A DNA stretch of 64,000 nt, from NCBI RefSeq assembly GCF_932294415.1, contig NC_065535.1, positions 94,566,862-94,630,861 on the forward strand, written 5' to 3'. The position numbers and the translations under genes are program-made. Every line of letters begins with the position of its first letter. Positions within the stretch are counted from its first letter, which is position 1. Below, piece by piece: positions 44,346 through 55,018 of this stretch. Source of the stretch: Quercus robur (taxonomy: Eukaryota; Streptophyta; Magnoliopsida; Fagales; Fagaceae). A model generated the notes under the pieces. The model saw only the letters and a list, made by a program, of their open reading frames with translations, did no database searches and was not told where the DNA came from.

Positions 44346-45367
44346 CAGGGCAAAACTGTATTTTTGAAATTTTCAGATTTTTCCAGCAAAATACTTTCCA
44401 AAAACACCTAAAACACTCAAAAATCTTTTTGTGCTTGAATTATCAAAGATTGAGCATGTGAAAACACATTTTATCAAGTACAATCACACAAATGAATACG
44501 GCATTTATCAAACATAAACTTGTGTGTTGTGTGTGGATATCAACAATGAAATAGTCCTTTGTCTAATGTGAAGCTTCAATGATCAATTCAACCAAGGCAT
44601 ACACAATTAGCACTAGATCATGTGACCAATCTCAATTATAGAAATATGAATATATGACTTCCCACACAACTTGATAACATAACTTCGAGCCTTTCATTTG
44701 ACTCCACTTTCAGCCATAACATATGATCTTTTGAGGCAATCATCTCTCATTGTGAGAGGTATAGACAACATTTTTCTTTGAAGAACAGGCCTTTGGCCTT
44801 TTTGAAAGAAATTTCACTTTTGATATAAGGTCGCTTACCCTTTTTCCTAGTCAAATACTAGAATGTGCGACAGGCTTTTGCAGCTCAATATCTCTTTTCA
44901 TTTGGAGATTTACATTTAGTGAGCTCTTTTTAGCAAAAAAAATAAAAAATGGGAAGAGATATAGACACAAGTCTATGCATGTTTCAAGATCAACATAACC
45001 ATTCACTAATCATTCATGACAAGTTCGAAGATCTATTTACAACAATCACATAGAATTCAAGATTTTTCCCATAGTGATATGAGTGCATGAAGACAAGCAA
45101 TGTTCGACAATGCACAAAGCCATTAGCACAAAGGTACACGGCAAAACGAGTTTTAAGACAAAACTCAACAAAGTCAAACAAGCCTTTTTGATTTTCAAAT
45201 TTTTATGTAATTTTTGGATTTTTGACTCAAAAAAAAAACAAAAAGATTGATAAAACACAATTAAGAAATATTCGCAAACAAACAACCAAAATCAAAAACA
45301 ACAAGCATACCAAACAAACATAGTCACAAAGCATAGGAAGTATTAATGCATGGACATGTTGTAATGC
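44346..45367. other. LTR-element spacer where pol would be expected
   Basis: AT-rich; no reverse transcriptase, integrase or protease motif on either strand. The 79-residue frame at 45046 is low-complexity. Confidence 0.7.
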
Positions 45368-47338
45368 TTATGCATGAGTACCCCTTTTCACCCACACGTC
45401 ACTTGCGTTTGGGGTGATTTCCTTAAAGGATTGGGTACGAGAGTTAGGGCTTTCAAACCTTCGTGAGAAGCTTTCCAAGCAGTTGGTGAATGCACCAATC
45501 ATCTTCATCACGTTCACCATTCCGGGATCTCCATGTTGCTCTCTAGGTTGATCACCTGCCCAAGTTCTCCTATCAACTCTTGGTCCTCCTGACCTTTGAG
45601 GAGTTGCACTGTTCATTGCCCTCAGCTTTTGGCAATTTGGTCGAGTGTGCCCTTGAAGTCCGCAATAATGGCACACATACATTCCTCTAGGACCTCTTTG
45701 TGGTCGTGGGCGTGACTTGGCACGAGACTCGGACCTGCCCATAGACTGATTCCGATGATTCAGCATCCGTTGGTCCACCACATTCTTCTTTTTCTCCACC
45801 TCGAGGTTCACACTCGTAGAGTCAGCTACAACTGGATCTTTGGACTTCACAAACTTCACTTCTTTAGTGACATTTCCAGTTGAGCTACTTCCTCCGGTAT
45901 ATCCCAGTCCGGATTTGTCTGAGAAGCTCTTTTGAGATGATATAACATCATCAAGCTTCTTGGTGGTGACCCTCTCTATTTTTGCATTTGCTTGAACAAC
46001 CTCACTTTCAAGAAATCTAACTTTAGTGTAAGCTTCGGAGAGCTCGCCATTCAAAGTTTCAATCTCGCATTTGGCCTCCCTATACCGGATTAGGAGACTT
46101 TTGTAGTCCTCCTCAGCCTTCTTCATCTTTCTCACAGCAGCCTTGGCCACCCTTGTGTATTCACCAGATTTCTCCAAAAGTGAGTTGTAATTTTCTTGAA
46201 GAGTAGCTGTGCTTTCTTCTTCTTCAGCTTCCGATTCTTCAACAATACCTAGTGAGTCATCCTCACTATGTTCTCCAAGGTCTTGAACAAGCAAATTCAA
46301 TTCATCCGAAGACTCAACATGAGCAATAGTCATGAAAGCTGAATAGTTCCCTTCTCCATCACAGCTCTCTTCAGATTCTGAGTCGGATGAGTCGGAATCA
46401 CTTAAGGTCGTGGCATACACCTTGCCTTTTGATTTCAAATAATTAGGACATTCCCTCTTGAAGTGTCCATGCCCGTTGCATTCAAAACAAGTAACACCTT
46501 GTGTTGATTGGGATTCTTTTCCATCTTTCCTTTGGAACTCCCTTTTCTCCCTTCCAGAATTTTGGAATTTTCTCTTATCATCAAATTTTCCATTGTTTTT
46601 GAATTTCAAAAACTTCTTGAAATTTTTAACAAGATAGGCTACATCCTTGTCCACCATATCTTCTCCCGAAGAGCCTTGATCTTCCACCTTCTCATTGACA
46701 GTCTTTAGAGCAAGGGATTTTCCCTTCCGTTGATTTGGCAGTGACATCTCATAGGTCTGTAGAGATCCAACCAGCTCCTGTACCTTGATGTCGTCAAGAT
46801 CCTTGCTCTCTTCAATGGCTGTCACTTTGGCACGGAAGCTTTCCGGCAATGATCGAAGGATCTTCCTTACAATCTTAGAGTCCTCCATCTTCTCCCCCAA
46901 GTTAAACTTGCTGACAACCACTTCATTTAACTTCCCATAGAACGAGTCGAAAGACTCATCCTCACTCATCTTGAGCTCCTCAAACCGAGTGGTCAGCATT
47001 TGTAACTTGGTATCTTTCACCTTCTTCGTGCCTTCATAAGTTGTTTCCAGAATCTCCCATGCATCTTTGGCAATAATAATGTGAGAAATCCTGTGAAATT
47101 CATCTGGAGACACACCACAGAAAATAGCATTTAGTGCTTTACTGTTAGCATTAGATGCAGTAAGTGCTGCCTTATCCCATGTGGATTTGGCTGCCTCAGG
47201 TTTGGCCCAACCAATCTCAACAGCATCCCACACGGATTCATCAATAGAGCATAAAAAGGCTCTCATACGAACCTTCCAAAATGCATAATTACTTCCATCA
47301 AAATATGGAGGTGCATTAAGGGATTGAGACCTATCCAT
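45368..47338 (-). CDS. copia-type Gag protein
   Basis: 656 residues from MDRSQSLNAPPYFDGSNYAF (ATG 47338; an in-frame ATG at 47365 lies nearer the primer site). N-terminus: DUF4219-like (NYAFWKVRMRAFL) and UBN2-type Gag core (AWEILETTYEG, KLQMLTTRFEELKM, FDSFYGKLNEVV). Two CCHC knuckles: CFECNGHGHFKREC and CHYCGLQGHTRPNC. Between them lies an acidic Ser/Glu stretch and a coiled coil (about 380-460). Gag packages element RNA into particles. The frame ends in WVKRGTHA-stop where autonomous copia elements continue into protease. Fully open, consistent with a young insertion. Confidence 0.9.
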   Translation of the reverse strand: MDRSQSLNAPPYFDGSNYAFWKVRMRAFLCSIDESVWDAVEIGWAKPEAAKSTWDKAALTASNANSKALNAIFCGVSPDEFHRISHIIIAKDAWEILETTYEGTKKVKDTKLQMLTTRFEELKMSEDESFDSFYGKLNEVVVSKFNLGEKMEDSKIVRKILRSLPESFRAKVTAIEESKDLDDIKVQELVGSLQTYEMSLPNQRKGKSLALKTVNEKVEDQGSSGEDMVDKDVAYLVKNFKKFLKFKNNGKFDDKRKFQNSGREKREFQRKDGKESQSTQGVTCFECNGHGHFKRECPNYLKSKGKVYATTLSDSDSSDSESEESCDGEGNYSAFMTIAHVESSDELNLLVQDLGEHSEDDSLGIVEESEAEEEESTATLQENYNSLLEKSGEYTRVAKAAVRKMKKAEEDYKSLLIRYREAKCEIETLNGELSEAYTKVRFLESEVVQANAKIERVTTKKLDDVISSQKSFSDKSGLGYTGGSSSTGNVTKEVKFVKSKDPVVADSTSVNLEVEKKKNVVDQRMLNHRNQSMGRSESRAKSRPRPQRGPRGMYVCHYCGLQGHTRPNCQKLRAMNSATPQRSGGPRVDRRTWAGDQPREQHGDPGMVNVMKMIGAFTNCLESFSRRFESPNSRTQSFKEITPNASDVWVKRGTHA

Positions 47339-47397
47339 CTCAAAAGAAAGGGAGTCAAGGATCACACAATGGTAATGAAACCAAACAGCTGTGTACC

Positions 47398-47409
47398 CGC
47401 TCTGATACC
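47398..47409 (-). other. primer-binding site (initiator tRNA-Met)
   Basis: TGGTATCAGAGC on the minus strand, four bases inside the 5' LTR. It matches the usual plant copia/gypsy primer complementary to the initiator methionine tRNA 3' end. Confidence 0.9.
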
Positions 47410-47412
47410 AAT

Positions 47413-48526
47413 TGAAAGTTCAAAAACGTGTACAAAAACACTTTTGAACGTTTAGACCCCCAAAAACCAATTTAATCAATACAAGCAATATGTTAAACAA
47501 CTAGTGTGCGGAAACTTAACATATGCTATAACATGGAATTGATTAAACAACTATCTAAGCCACATCAAAATAAACCACAGCAGATTAATGTAAAGGCAGA
47601 GATAGAGAGGAAGGAAGATGCAAACACAGCGATAACACCAGATATGTTATCGAAGAGGAAACCGAAGACCTCGGCGAAAAACCTCTCCGCCGCCCTCCAA
47701 GCGGTAATCAATCCACTAGAAAATACAGTTGGGATACAAGGACAGCAATAGACCCTCCAAGCCTAATCTACCCAATGCACCTAAGCCCTCCAAGCTTCTT
47801 GCTCCAACGAGGTTGCGCCGAACCTTTTTCTTTTCTAGCTTTCCGGATTCCGCTACTACACCGTAGCATCAACCAATAAAGATTGGCTCCTTCCTAACTG
47901 CTTCCCAGAACTCCAAACGTCTGTCTCACAGAGATGATAATGGTGAGAACCAGGTTTGGTATAATGGCCTCTCAAGGATTTGACAATGGAGAGGAAGAGA
48001 GTGAGGGATTTTGATGAGACTCTAAGGTAGAGATTGTGGGTGAAACAATCTGGTTTTTCTTTAGGGTTTCTCTCTCAAAATTCTCTCTGGAAGCTCTCTT
48101 TCAATTGTGGGTTAAAAGGGTATTTATACTGGAGTGAAGAGGAATGCGAAACGTCAGGTTTTTCTCCAAAACAGGGGTGGCTCGCGGCTTGACCTCGCGG
48201 CTTGACTAAGTCGCGAGTTCCAGTCGCGAGTTAACCGTATGGCCAGTTGTCCTGTTTTGTCCTGTAGTGCTCCAGCTAGCATGACTGTTCATCTTCCAGC
48301 ATGCTTGGCACGTGTGCAGATTCTGGCGGGTTGAAGCCGCGAGTCCAGCCGCGAGTTCCAGCCGCGACACTCTGTTTTCTTGCACACTCTTGAGCAATCT
48401 TCACACTATCTCACTCACTACCCTTACAACAATCCCACCTAAATACAGGGTTACTAAATGCTGAATTACAAGCAAATTTGGCACGGAATAAAGCCAATTA
48501 GATGGTTGAATAAATTCAACCTTACA
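47413..48526 (-). repeat. 5' LTR
   Basis: The partner of 40145-41258. On the minus strand it holds a TATA box (AGTATAAATACCC, about 48117-48129) that should drive transcription leftward. Confidence 0.95.
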
Positions 48527-48531
48527 GTTTG

Positions 48532-49396
48532 ATTAGTGTTCTCCCCAATATTTAGGTTTCAAAATTTTGATGGGTTTGGTTTTTTGGACGTTAATCACTT
48601 GCTTTGGTATGGGTTTTGTTGTATTTTGGTACCTTGGTGCCTTTTGATTGGATTCCAAAGTGGTTAAGTTCAACCCTAAACAAATCTGATTTGTCTATTA
48701 TGAGAATCTTGTTTTCATTTTCCAGCTAATTTTGTTTGGGTTTCAAATCATGATTTTTTTTAGGAAGAAACATTTTGGGGTTTTTCTTTGTATTTTATCC
48801 CCGGTCTTGGCTGTTGTGTTTGTTCTTTTGATTGGATTTATTTAGTTAGTATTTCAAGTTCTTACATGAATAAATCATATATTATGTTTGCATTGAGATC
48901 TTTGGTGATATTAACCATCAGAGTGACATACTTATTTTCTACATGTCCCTTAAAGCTTTTGGATTGTCAAGCTTCTATTGCTTCAGAAGAAAATGTCATT
49001 GTTATTTGGGTGATTCATAATAAGGGCCAATTTAGATCAAGAAATTATCACAGTTAACTATAAAACCAAAATATTCAAATATAAACAGGAAGATAAATAG
49101 TAGAATTGTAGGAAAATTACTATAAGAAAAAACCATTCTTTCATGAAATAATGTGCAGTTCCTGCTGTAATTATCTGTTTATGGAACTCAGCCTATCATA
49201 AGTTTGGCTTTACTTAACCATAGTAACGCTTTGCTTGAATCTATATCAATTACGCTTTGGCATGTCTTTCAGCTACTCTAAGCTCTGAAGAACTTATGCT
49301 ATTTCTCTAAGAAAATGTCATTGTTATTCTTCTTTTTGGGGTTTTTCTTTGTATTTTATCCCCAGTCTTGCACTGCTGTGTTTGTTCTTTTGCGCG
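48532..49396. other. right part of the split locus, intron-like
   Basis: GTGTTCT..CCCCAA, TTTTGATGGGTTTGG, CACTTG(C)TTTGGTATGGGTTTT resemble 29654-29760, the intron after the unrecognised gene start. The later part (TTTTTCTTTGTATTTTATCCCC) occurs twice (48781 and 49340), a local repeat. No exon is visible before 49397. Confidence 0.4.
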
Positions 49397-50581
49397 CTGC
49401 TGTGCATTTTCCAGCACTTCCTGCATCAGTTGTTAGGCTCACAGGGGCTGGTGATTGCTTGGTTGGTGGGATGCTTGCTTCCATTTGCGCAGGTTTAAAT
49501 CTTATGTAGAGTGTGGCAGTTGGAATTGCGGCAACCAAAGCTGCTGTTGAGGCAGAAACCAGTGTGCCTACTGCATTTAGTTTGGCCTCAATTGCAGGTC
49601 TGTGTTCACGTATTCCATTTACAACTATTTTGTCTAGATATATAAACTTTGCTTGATAAGTTCTTCTCATAAAGGGTTTTGGGCTTTCCTGGAATCAAAT
49701 GAATCCATATCATATTCCATAGCATTTGGAGGCACCAGTCCATTATCAAAATAGGAGTAGTAGTCATCACAAAATAATTAATGTTCGCTATCATTTCCAT
49801 TTCTTGTACCAAATTCTCATTAATTTTGAAATTTATAGTTAATGGTCCTTCCAAATGCTATGAGAAACAAAATGAATGTACTATTGGGGGGGAGGGGTGG
49901 GGATGGACTTCGCTATGTTCAATAGAGCAGAGCATTTGAACTCGTTCTAGGGGCTATCCAAATGCCATACTGATGAATTGGGCTTGAGAGAGATGTACTA
50001 TTTTGAGCAGTAATGTGCACCTCTTTGTACTTTGTGAATTGACAAGGGTCTTGCCTAAAGGATAAATTACAATGACAACCCCTGTGCTTTGTCCCTAAAG
50101 CAATGGCATCTGCATTGGCAGATCTATGTTAGGGCCAGGGGGCAAAATTCTAATAAAATCTTGTGTGTGTGTGTGTGTATTGAGTATGTATATATATTTT
50201 TTTTTTCGAAATTTTGGTGGACAAATACTTTTAACAGTTACCAAAAATTTATCATATCCAAATTGATGTATTTGCTCTGTTTAACTTTCTTTTCGATCAA
50301 ATTTTCCAAAGTCTACATACCATATCCTTAGTATCCTATATTATCTTGAATTAACCATTGGTTGATTTCATATGTATGTCACTTTAATTAAGAAAAAGTG
50401 GTTCTGGCTTGAGTCAATTTGAATTTGAGTTTTAATTCAATCTAAACTTGATGTTTGTAATTAGATGTAAGTCCATTTCTAGACCTGTTTTTGTTTATTA
50501 ACTTGTGTTATTTCTTTATGCTGATTTGCAATAGGAAAGACTGAAGTTGGAGCAGTTATTGGTGTTGCTAGAAAGGACTGA
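49397..50581 (+). pseudogene. PfkB-family kinase, C-terminal fragment
   Basis: 49397-49597 codes HFPALPASVVRLTGAGDCLV, GGMLASICAGLNLM, then TAG, then SVAVGIAATKAAVEAETSVP. The TGAGD word is the PfkB signature with the catalytic Asp, used by sugar and nucleoside (including pseudouridine) kinases. The TAG sits where Gln would be a single-base change. A second exon (50535-50581, GKTEVGAVIGVARKD-stop) joins in phase through AG|GTCTGT and AATAG. The substrate-binding N-terminal two-thirds is absent. Dead fragment. Confidence 0.8.
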
Positions 50582-50815
50582 TGATAGGATGCACAGAAAG
50601 CATTGTCATTGATTATGAACAATATACTTCATCCCTTGTAATCAAATTTGTTGGGGTGGACCATGATAAATTTAGTGTGATGTAGTTTGTATTTTTCTTG
50701 TGTTTATTGTCAAATGCATGCGAATAATGTAATCACATGAAAGAGTTGTATAATAATATAATCTATCCTGGATAGATATTTCCTACCCTTTACCACCTTG
50801 AAGTTATACATGATT

Positions 50816-51900
50816 GTATAAAAGAGATTAGATTAACATGGTTGGAGAGGCATTACTTGATCGAGCTCCATGCAAAATTGATTTTGGTTTTTTTTATTTA
50901 ATTTTTTTTTAAGGGGTCCAAAAGTACTTTGACGGGATTAAAAACTCTTTAAGTTGATATTGTCAATTTCAATAATAAAAAAAATTTAGGCCTTTAAATT
51001 GAAAACTTTTTTAAGGTTAAAGTTGAAATTTTGGAGCTTTAAAGAAAAGCGATAAGTAATTTATTGTACGAGTTTCATAAATCCAAATTAAATCTTTAAA
51101 ACATTATTCACTATAATTTGTTTTTGAAGGGCTCAGAAAGTACTTTAAGGGTTAACGCTCTTGTACTTTAAGGGCTCTCTTGACAATTTCGCTAAAGAGC
51201 TTTAAGGTGTTCTTTAAGATTGAAATCAAATTTTAAGTTTAAAGGAAAATTTTGAAACTTTTAAGAAAGTTTCTACAATTTATTGTTCATGTTTTATAAA
51301 TCCAGAATTTTAATATGCTATATTTACACTATTTTGCCAAATCAGTAAAGATCTCCTCAAATTTAAGCTCTATTTAAAAAAAACAAAAAAAAAAAAAAAA
51401 AAAAAAAAAAACTCAAATTGTAGTGATTTCACATGTGTGCTTAGTTTTCAAAAATAAGGTTAGTGATCAATGTAAATTATGTATACAAATAATAAACAGA
51501 AGCACAAATACTTACCGAGTTTTCGCCACAACAATTTCCTTGATCGCCACAAAACAACAACAAGAATCACATGAGCCACCGTCACAACTACAATCACAAT
51601 TACTAGTACAGTCATCATCACAATTACTAAACTCATCACTCATCTTGAAAGGACCTAGTTAAAGCTTCAAGAAAAATTCATACCTAGGAGAGAGACTGAG
51701 AGATCAGGGTCTTCAATCTTATATAAATCAACACAACTATGACTTTTTAAGGTTTCTCTTTACGAGTTCTACTTGGAATTGGATTACTTGTTCTATGTGG
51801 ACTATGGCATCTTAAGGTATTTGGTTTTCCTAAATATTAGCACCATGTCGGTGATAAAATATTAGCACAATGCGAGTTCATATCAGGTTTAACAAAAATA
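50816..51900 (-). repeat. duplicate of cysteine-rich gene promoter, exon 1 and intron
   Basis: Matches 28419-29380 almost base for base (AGAGATTAGATTAACATGGT, TTACTTGATCGAGCTCCATG and onward). The left breakpoint lies in the intron just before exon 2, so exon 2 was not copied. A poly-A stretch and small indels differ. Confidence 0.9.
51516..51643 (-). pseudogene. copied cysteine-rich exon 1, frameshifted
   Basis: 128 bases against 132 in the parent: one A and one AAC are missing in the CCCC-coding run, shifting the frame before the donor. Donor GTAAGT, ATG and TATA box (51718) are kept. No second exon nearby. Confidence 0.8.
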
Positions 51901-52139
51901 AAAAATAATTTAAAGAAAAAAAATTGAACTAGAAATCTAATAAATGAGAGACATGTGTATAAAAATAATTACCCCTAAATAAATGAGAGATATTGTTGGA
52001 TAAAAAATATTGGAATCTAGACCTAATTTTAAAATTTGAATGAAGCAAATGCATTTCTTTAGTATGGTATTTATGTTTATATTTTAATTCTTCTTTATAA
52101 CCATTAATTTTTAATAATTTGTTATTTTCTTATTATTTT

Positions 52140-52325
52140 TCTAGAATAATGCTACAATTACAAATTATTTTATAACATTTTTACAAACTGTTGATGTGAC
52201 CATCTTTTTATTGGTTTTTATCTAAGCCTACCATTAACATCACTTTTTCATTTACCAACAACAACTCACCACATTAGCAGTTTGTAAAATTTTTTGTAAA
52301 AAAGTTTGTGTCTCTACTATTATTC
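52140..52325. repeat. foldback MITE, relative of 27118-27295
   Basis: AATAATGCTACAATTACAAA ... and inverse TTTGTGTCTCTACTATTATT. TTTTACAAACTGTTGATGTG and CAGTTTGTAAAATTTTTTGT are inverse inner arms. Confidence 0.55.
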
Positions 52326-52990
52326 ATTTTCTATACATCCCCCTTCCAACTTCTATTTAATATTTTTGTTGAAAATGCATTAATTGACTAATAATTAAAA
52401 AACAAAACTTCCAAAAGAAGATTAAACTAATGATTTCCTTCAATAATGTCATTTGGTAATTATCATTAAATGCATAATAACTAATAACTACAAAAAAAAA
52501 AAAAAAAAAAAAAAAAAACTACCAAAAATATTCCTGTGACAATTCATAAACTACCACCAAATAAAAACTTCCAAAGGGAGAGATGACATATTAAACCAAT
52601 AATTTAAAAAAAAATCAAATGTATTTATATTTTAGTAATATTTATGTGTTATCTCTTTATTTACACCAAGTTCTTATAGAATTTAATCTCTTGATAATAT
52701 ATAATATATAGGAGATTAAATTTTGTAAGGATGTCTTTCCAATTTTTTTTTTTTTTTTTTTGGTAAGGATGTGGTGTAAAATTCATGTTTTACCTCATCC
52801 AATCTCAACATACCACATCTTCTTATCACTTATTTAAAAATAGGCACAACTACACTCAATCAATTCTAATAGCCAGAAAAATTCCAACCAAATTAGGAGT
52901 TTATTGAGATGTTATTAGGTGTGGTAGGATGTATTGAATTTTAAGTAAAATACTAATGTGGCAATCTCTTATTGTACGATGTAAAACATG
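52326..52990. other. AT-rich spacer, no gene
   Basis: Poly-A (52492-52519) and poly-T (52742-52760) tracts in AT-rich sequence. No coding or family resemblance. Confidence 0.5.
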
Positions 52991-52993
52991 GAA

Positions 52994-53142
52994 AATTATT
53001 GAATACTCCTGGATTGCCATAAATGTGTACTCCCTCCTCTCACATGAATTGTGGGTCCCACCATAAATTTAATTAGTGAGACCTACAGTTATGTGAGAGG
53101 AGAGAGTACGCATTTATGGTATTTTGGGAGTACCCAATAATT
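52994..53142. repeat. foldback MITE, 149 bp
   Basis: Left arm AATTATTGAATACTCCTGGA ... CCATAAATGTGTACTCCCTC; the right arm is its inverse (GAGAGAGTACGCATTTATGG ... GGGAGTACCCAATAATT). The centre, TTGTGGGTCCCACCATAAAT and AATTAGTGAGACC, matches the element at 5905. Confidence 0.8.
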
Positions 53143-53149
53143 ACCTGTA

Positions 53150-54640
53150 AAACATGAGTTTTACATCTCATCCTTGCTAAATTCGAACTCTATAAATAAA
53201 TCAATAACACCTTGATGCTTAAAAAAAATAAAAACCTATTTACATTGATAATAATAAAACAATTATTGTGCATAAAAATAATTATAAAAAATGAAAATGT
53301 TAACAAATGCTCTAAGAACATTTCTTAGTGAATCATTTTAAGAAATTTGTTATGAGAAAAGAAAAAAAAAATGTTTTGACAACTTTTTCTATTTCACATA
53401 AAAGTGGTGTCAGAACTTTCCTAAAATGATTTCTTAACAATTGCTCTAAAGGCACCAATTAACAAGACTCTTATAATAATATCAATATTAAAATTTAAAA
53501 AGAATTTGAAATTAGCTTCATTGGTATTAGAGCATTGAAGCTAATTTGGAATTCTTTTTATGTACACAACTGTGCTGATTTTGGCTATTGCTTCTGATGC
53601 TCATCCAGCCCCATCCACAATTATCCAACTCCATCCGCGTGGTTTTAGTAGTAAATTTGCGCTTGGTAACATATTGAAAGAAAAAAAGGCAATTAAAAAT
53701 TTCAAAGAGAAACTTGTAAAGCTTTTGGATGAGCCAGCGGGAATCATTAAAAAAAATAAAATGTAAGCAGGGCCCACTCTCAATATGAGAAGGTTAATTA
53801 TTGGTAGATGTCACAACTAATTGCAAGTTGTCTTGTAAAATCGTGTTTTGATTTAGTTATAATTTTGAAATGATATTTTGAAAACACGATTTTAGCTTGC
53901 ATGTATGTACAGACGGTGCGAAAATCATTTCTTATTGAAGATAATATCATAATGTACTTCCTAGTTTTTTTTCTTTCCTTATTATGGAAACCTTCCTAAT
54001 TCATCTTGATTGAATATTGTTACACAACTCATACTAATGTGCACACCAACCCCTCAATCTACACCGGGAGGACTGCTGATATGATCCTCCCTGACTAATG
54101 AAATGATGTCATTTATGCAAATATATGTGTGAACTTCTTAATCAGTACAAGGAATAAAAAATAAAGATTACTACATGATATCACATTTGTATATATATCA
54201 GTATTTTATTGGTTGAGAGGTTAGAGAGGACCACTTTATCAGTTCTTTTGGTGGACCTAATAATTTCTTCTCAACCGTATCCTCTAGACTCTTTGCGATT
54301 GAATAGTTTATTTATTCACAAATAACCGTGACAAATTCAAATTGATGAGATTTCAAGTCATTGATCCCCCCTAAGTCAGTAGAAATTTGGGCCAAAAGAA
54401 TTAATACGATATGGCCTAAACTGGGCACAAAGTATTAAAGTGGGCAAGCAAAAGGCAATTATTGTTCAATGCGTTCAACTGGCACATGGGCCTTTCCTAA
54501 AACATTACCGGAAGGAAATTTTAGAATGGCCCATGTAGTCAACACTCAATGTTCACTTAGGATTTGGGCCTTGTCATTTATCTAAGGATTCAACCGTGAT
54601 TTTAAAGTAATATTAGTGACACGTAAAAAAGTACAACTTT
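53150..54640 (+). other. mostly non-coding; one small frame of doubtful value
   Basis: At 53560-53766 a 68-codon frame (MYTTVLILAIASDAHPAPST, later Lys-rich) has a short hydrophobic start and better composition than its surroundings, but no splice or family support. The rest is AT-rich. Confidence 0.25.
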
Positions 54641-54651
54641 ATACTACAACT

Positions 54652-55015
54652 TGTCACATGGCGAGTTATGAGTAGTGAAAGTGTATCCCCATATGGCCCT
54701 CCATCACACATCCACCAATCACAACTCGCCACATGATGAGTTGTGGCCCAAAGTTGGGCATTTTTATGTGTTCCTAACATTACTCGTGGTTTAAAGGTCT
54801 TCTTAAACCTCTATGGCTCTATCAACCTTTTTTTTTTTTGGTTGTTATGTGGCGAGTTGTGAATAGTGGAAGTGTGTCTTCACATGACTCACTATCACAT
54901 ATCCACCAATCGCAACTCGCCACATGGCGAGTTGTGGCACAAAGTTATGCATTTTTATGTGTCCCTAACATTACTTGTGGTTTAAAGGTCTTCTTAAACC
55001 TCTATCAACTCTTCT
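54652..55015. repeat. two-unit tandem repeat, about 190 bp
   Basis: TGTGGCGAGTTGTGAATAGT / CACATGGCGAGTTATGAGTA, CCACCAATC(A/G)CAACTCGCCA, TTTTTATGTGT(T/C)CCTAACATTA and GTGGTTTAAAGGTCTTCTTA occur twice. Each unit contains a small palindrome built on ACTCGCCACATG/CATG(T)GGCGAGT. A poly-T run separates the units. Confidence 0.8.
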
Positions 55016-55018
55016 ATA

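Larger units (their letters stand above)
40145..48526 (-). mobile_element. young non-autonomous copia-type LTR retrotransposon
   Basis: Two 1114-base direct repeats (40145-41258 and 47413-48526) start TG and end CA, and the whole is flanked by the perfect 5-bp duplication GTTTG (40140-40144, 48527-48531). The primer site TGGTATCAGAGC (minus strand, about 47398-47409) lies next to the right LTR, so that is the 5' LTR and the element points left. A purine tract (AAAGGGGGAGAT, minus, 41259-41270) abuts the 3' LTR. It codes Gag (45368-47338) and a second protein (42085-43230); no protease, integrase, reverse transcriptase or RNase H is present, so it needs a partner for mobility. I count three differences between the LTRs. 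Confidence 0.95.

Noticed and set aside
41259-47412. Full autonomous copia polyprotein
   Set aside because: Searched for protease, integrase, reverse transcriptase (YVDD-like) and RNase H words on both strands; none found.
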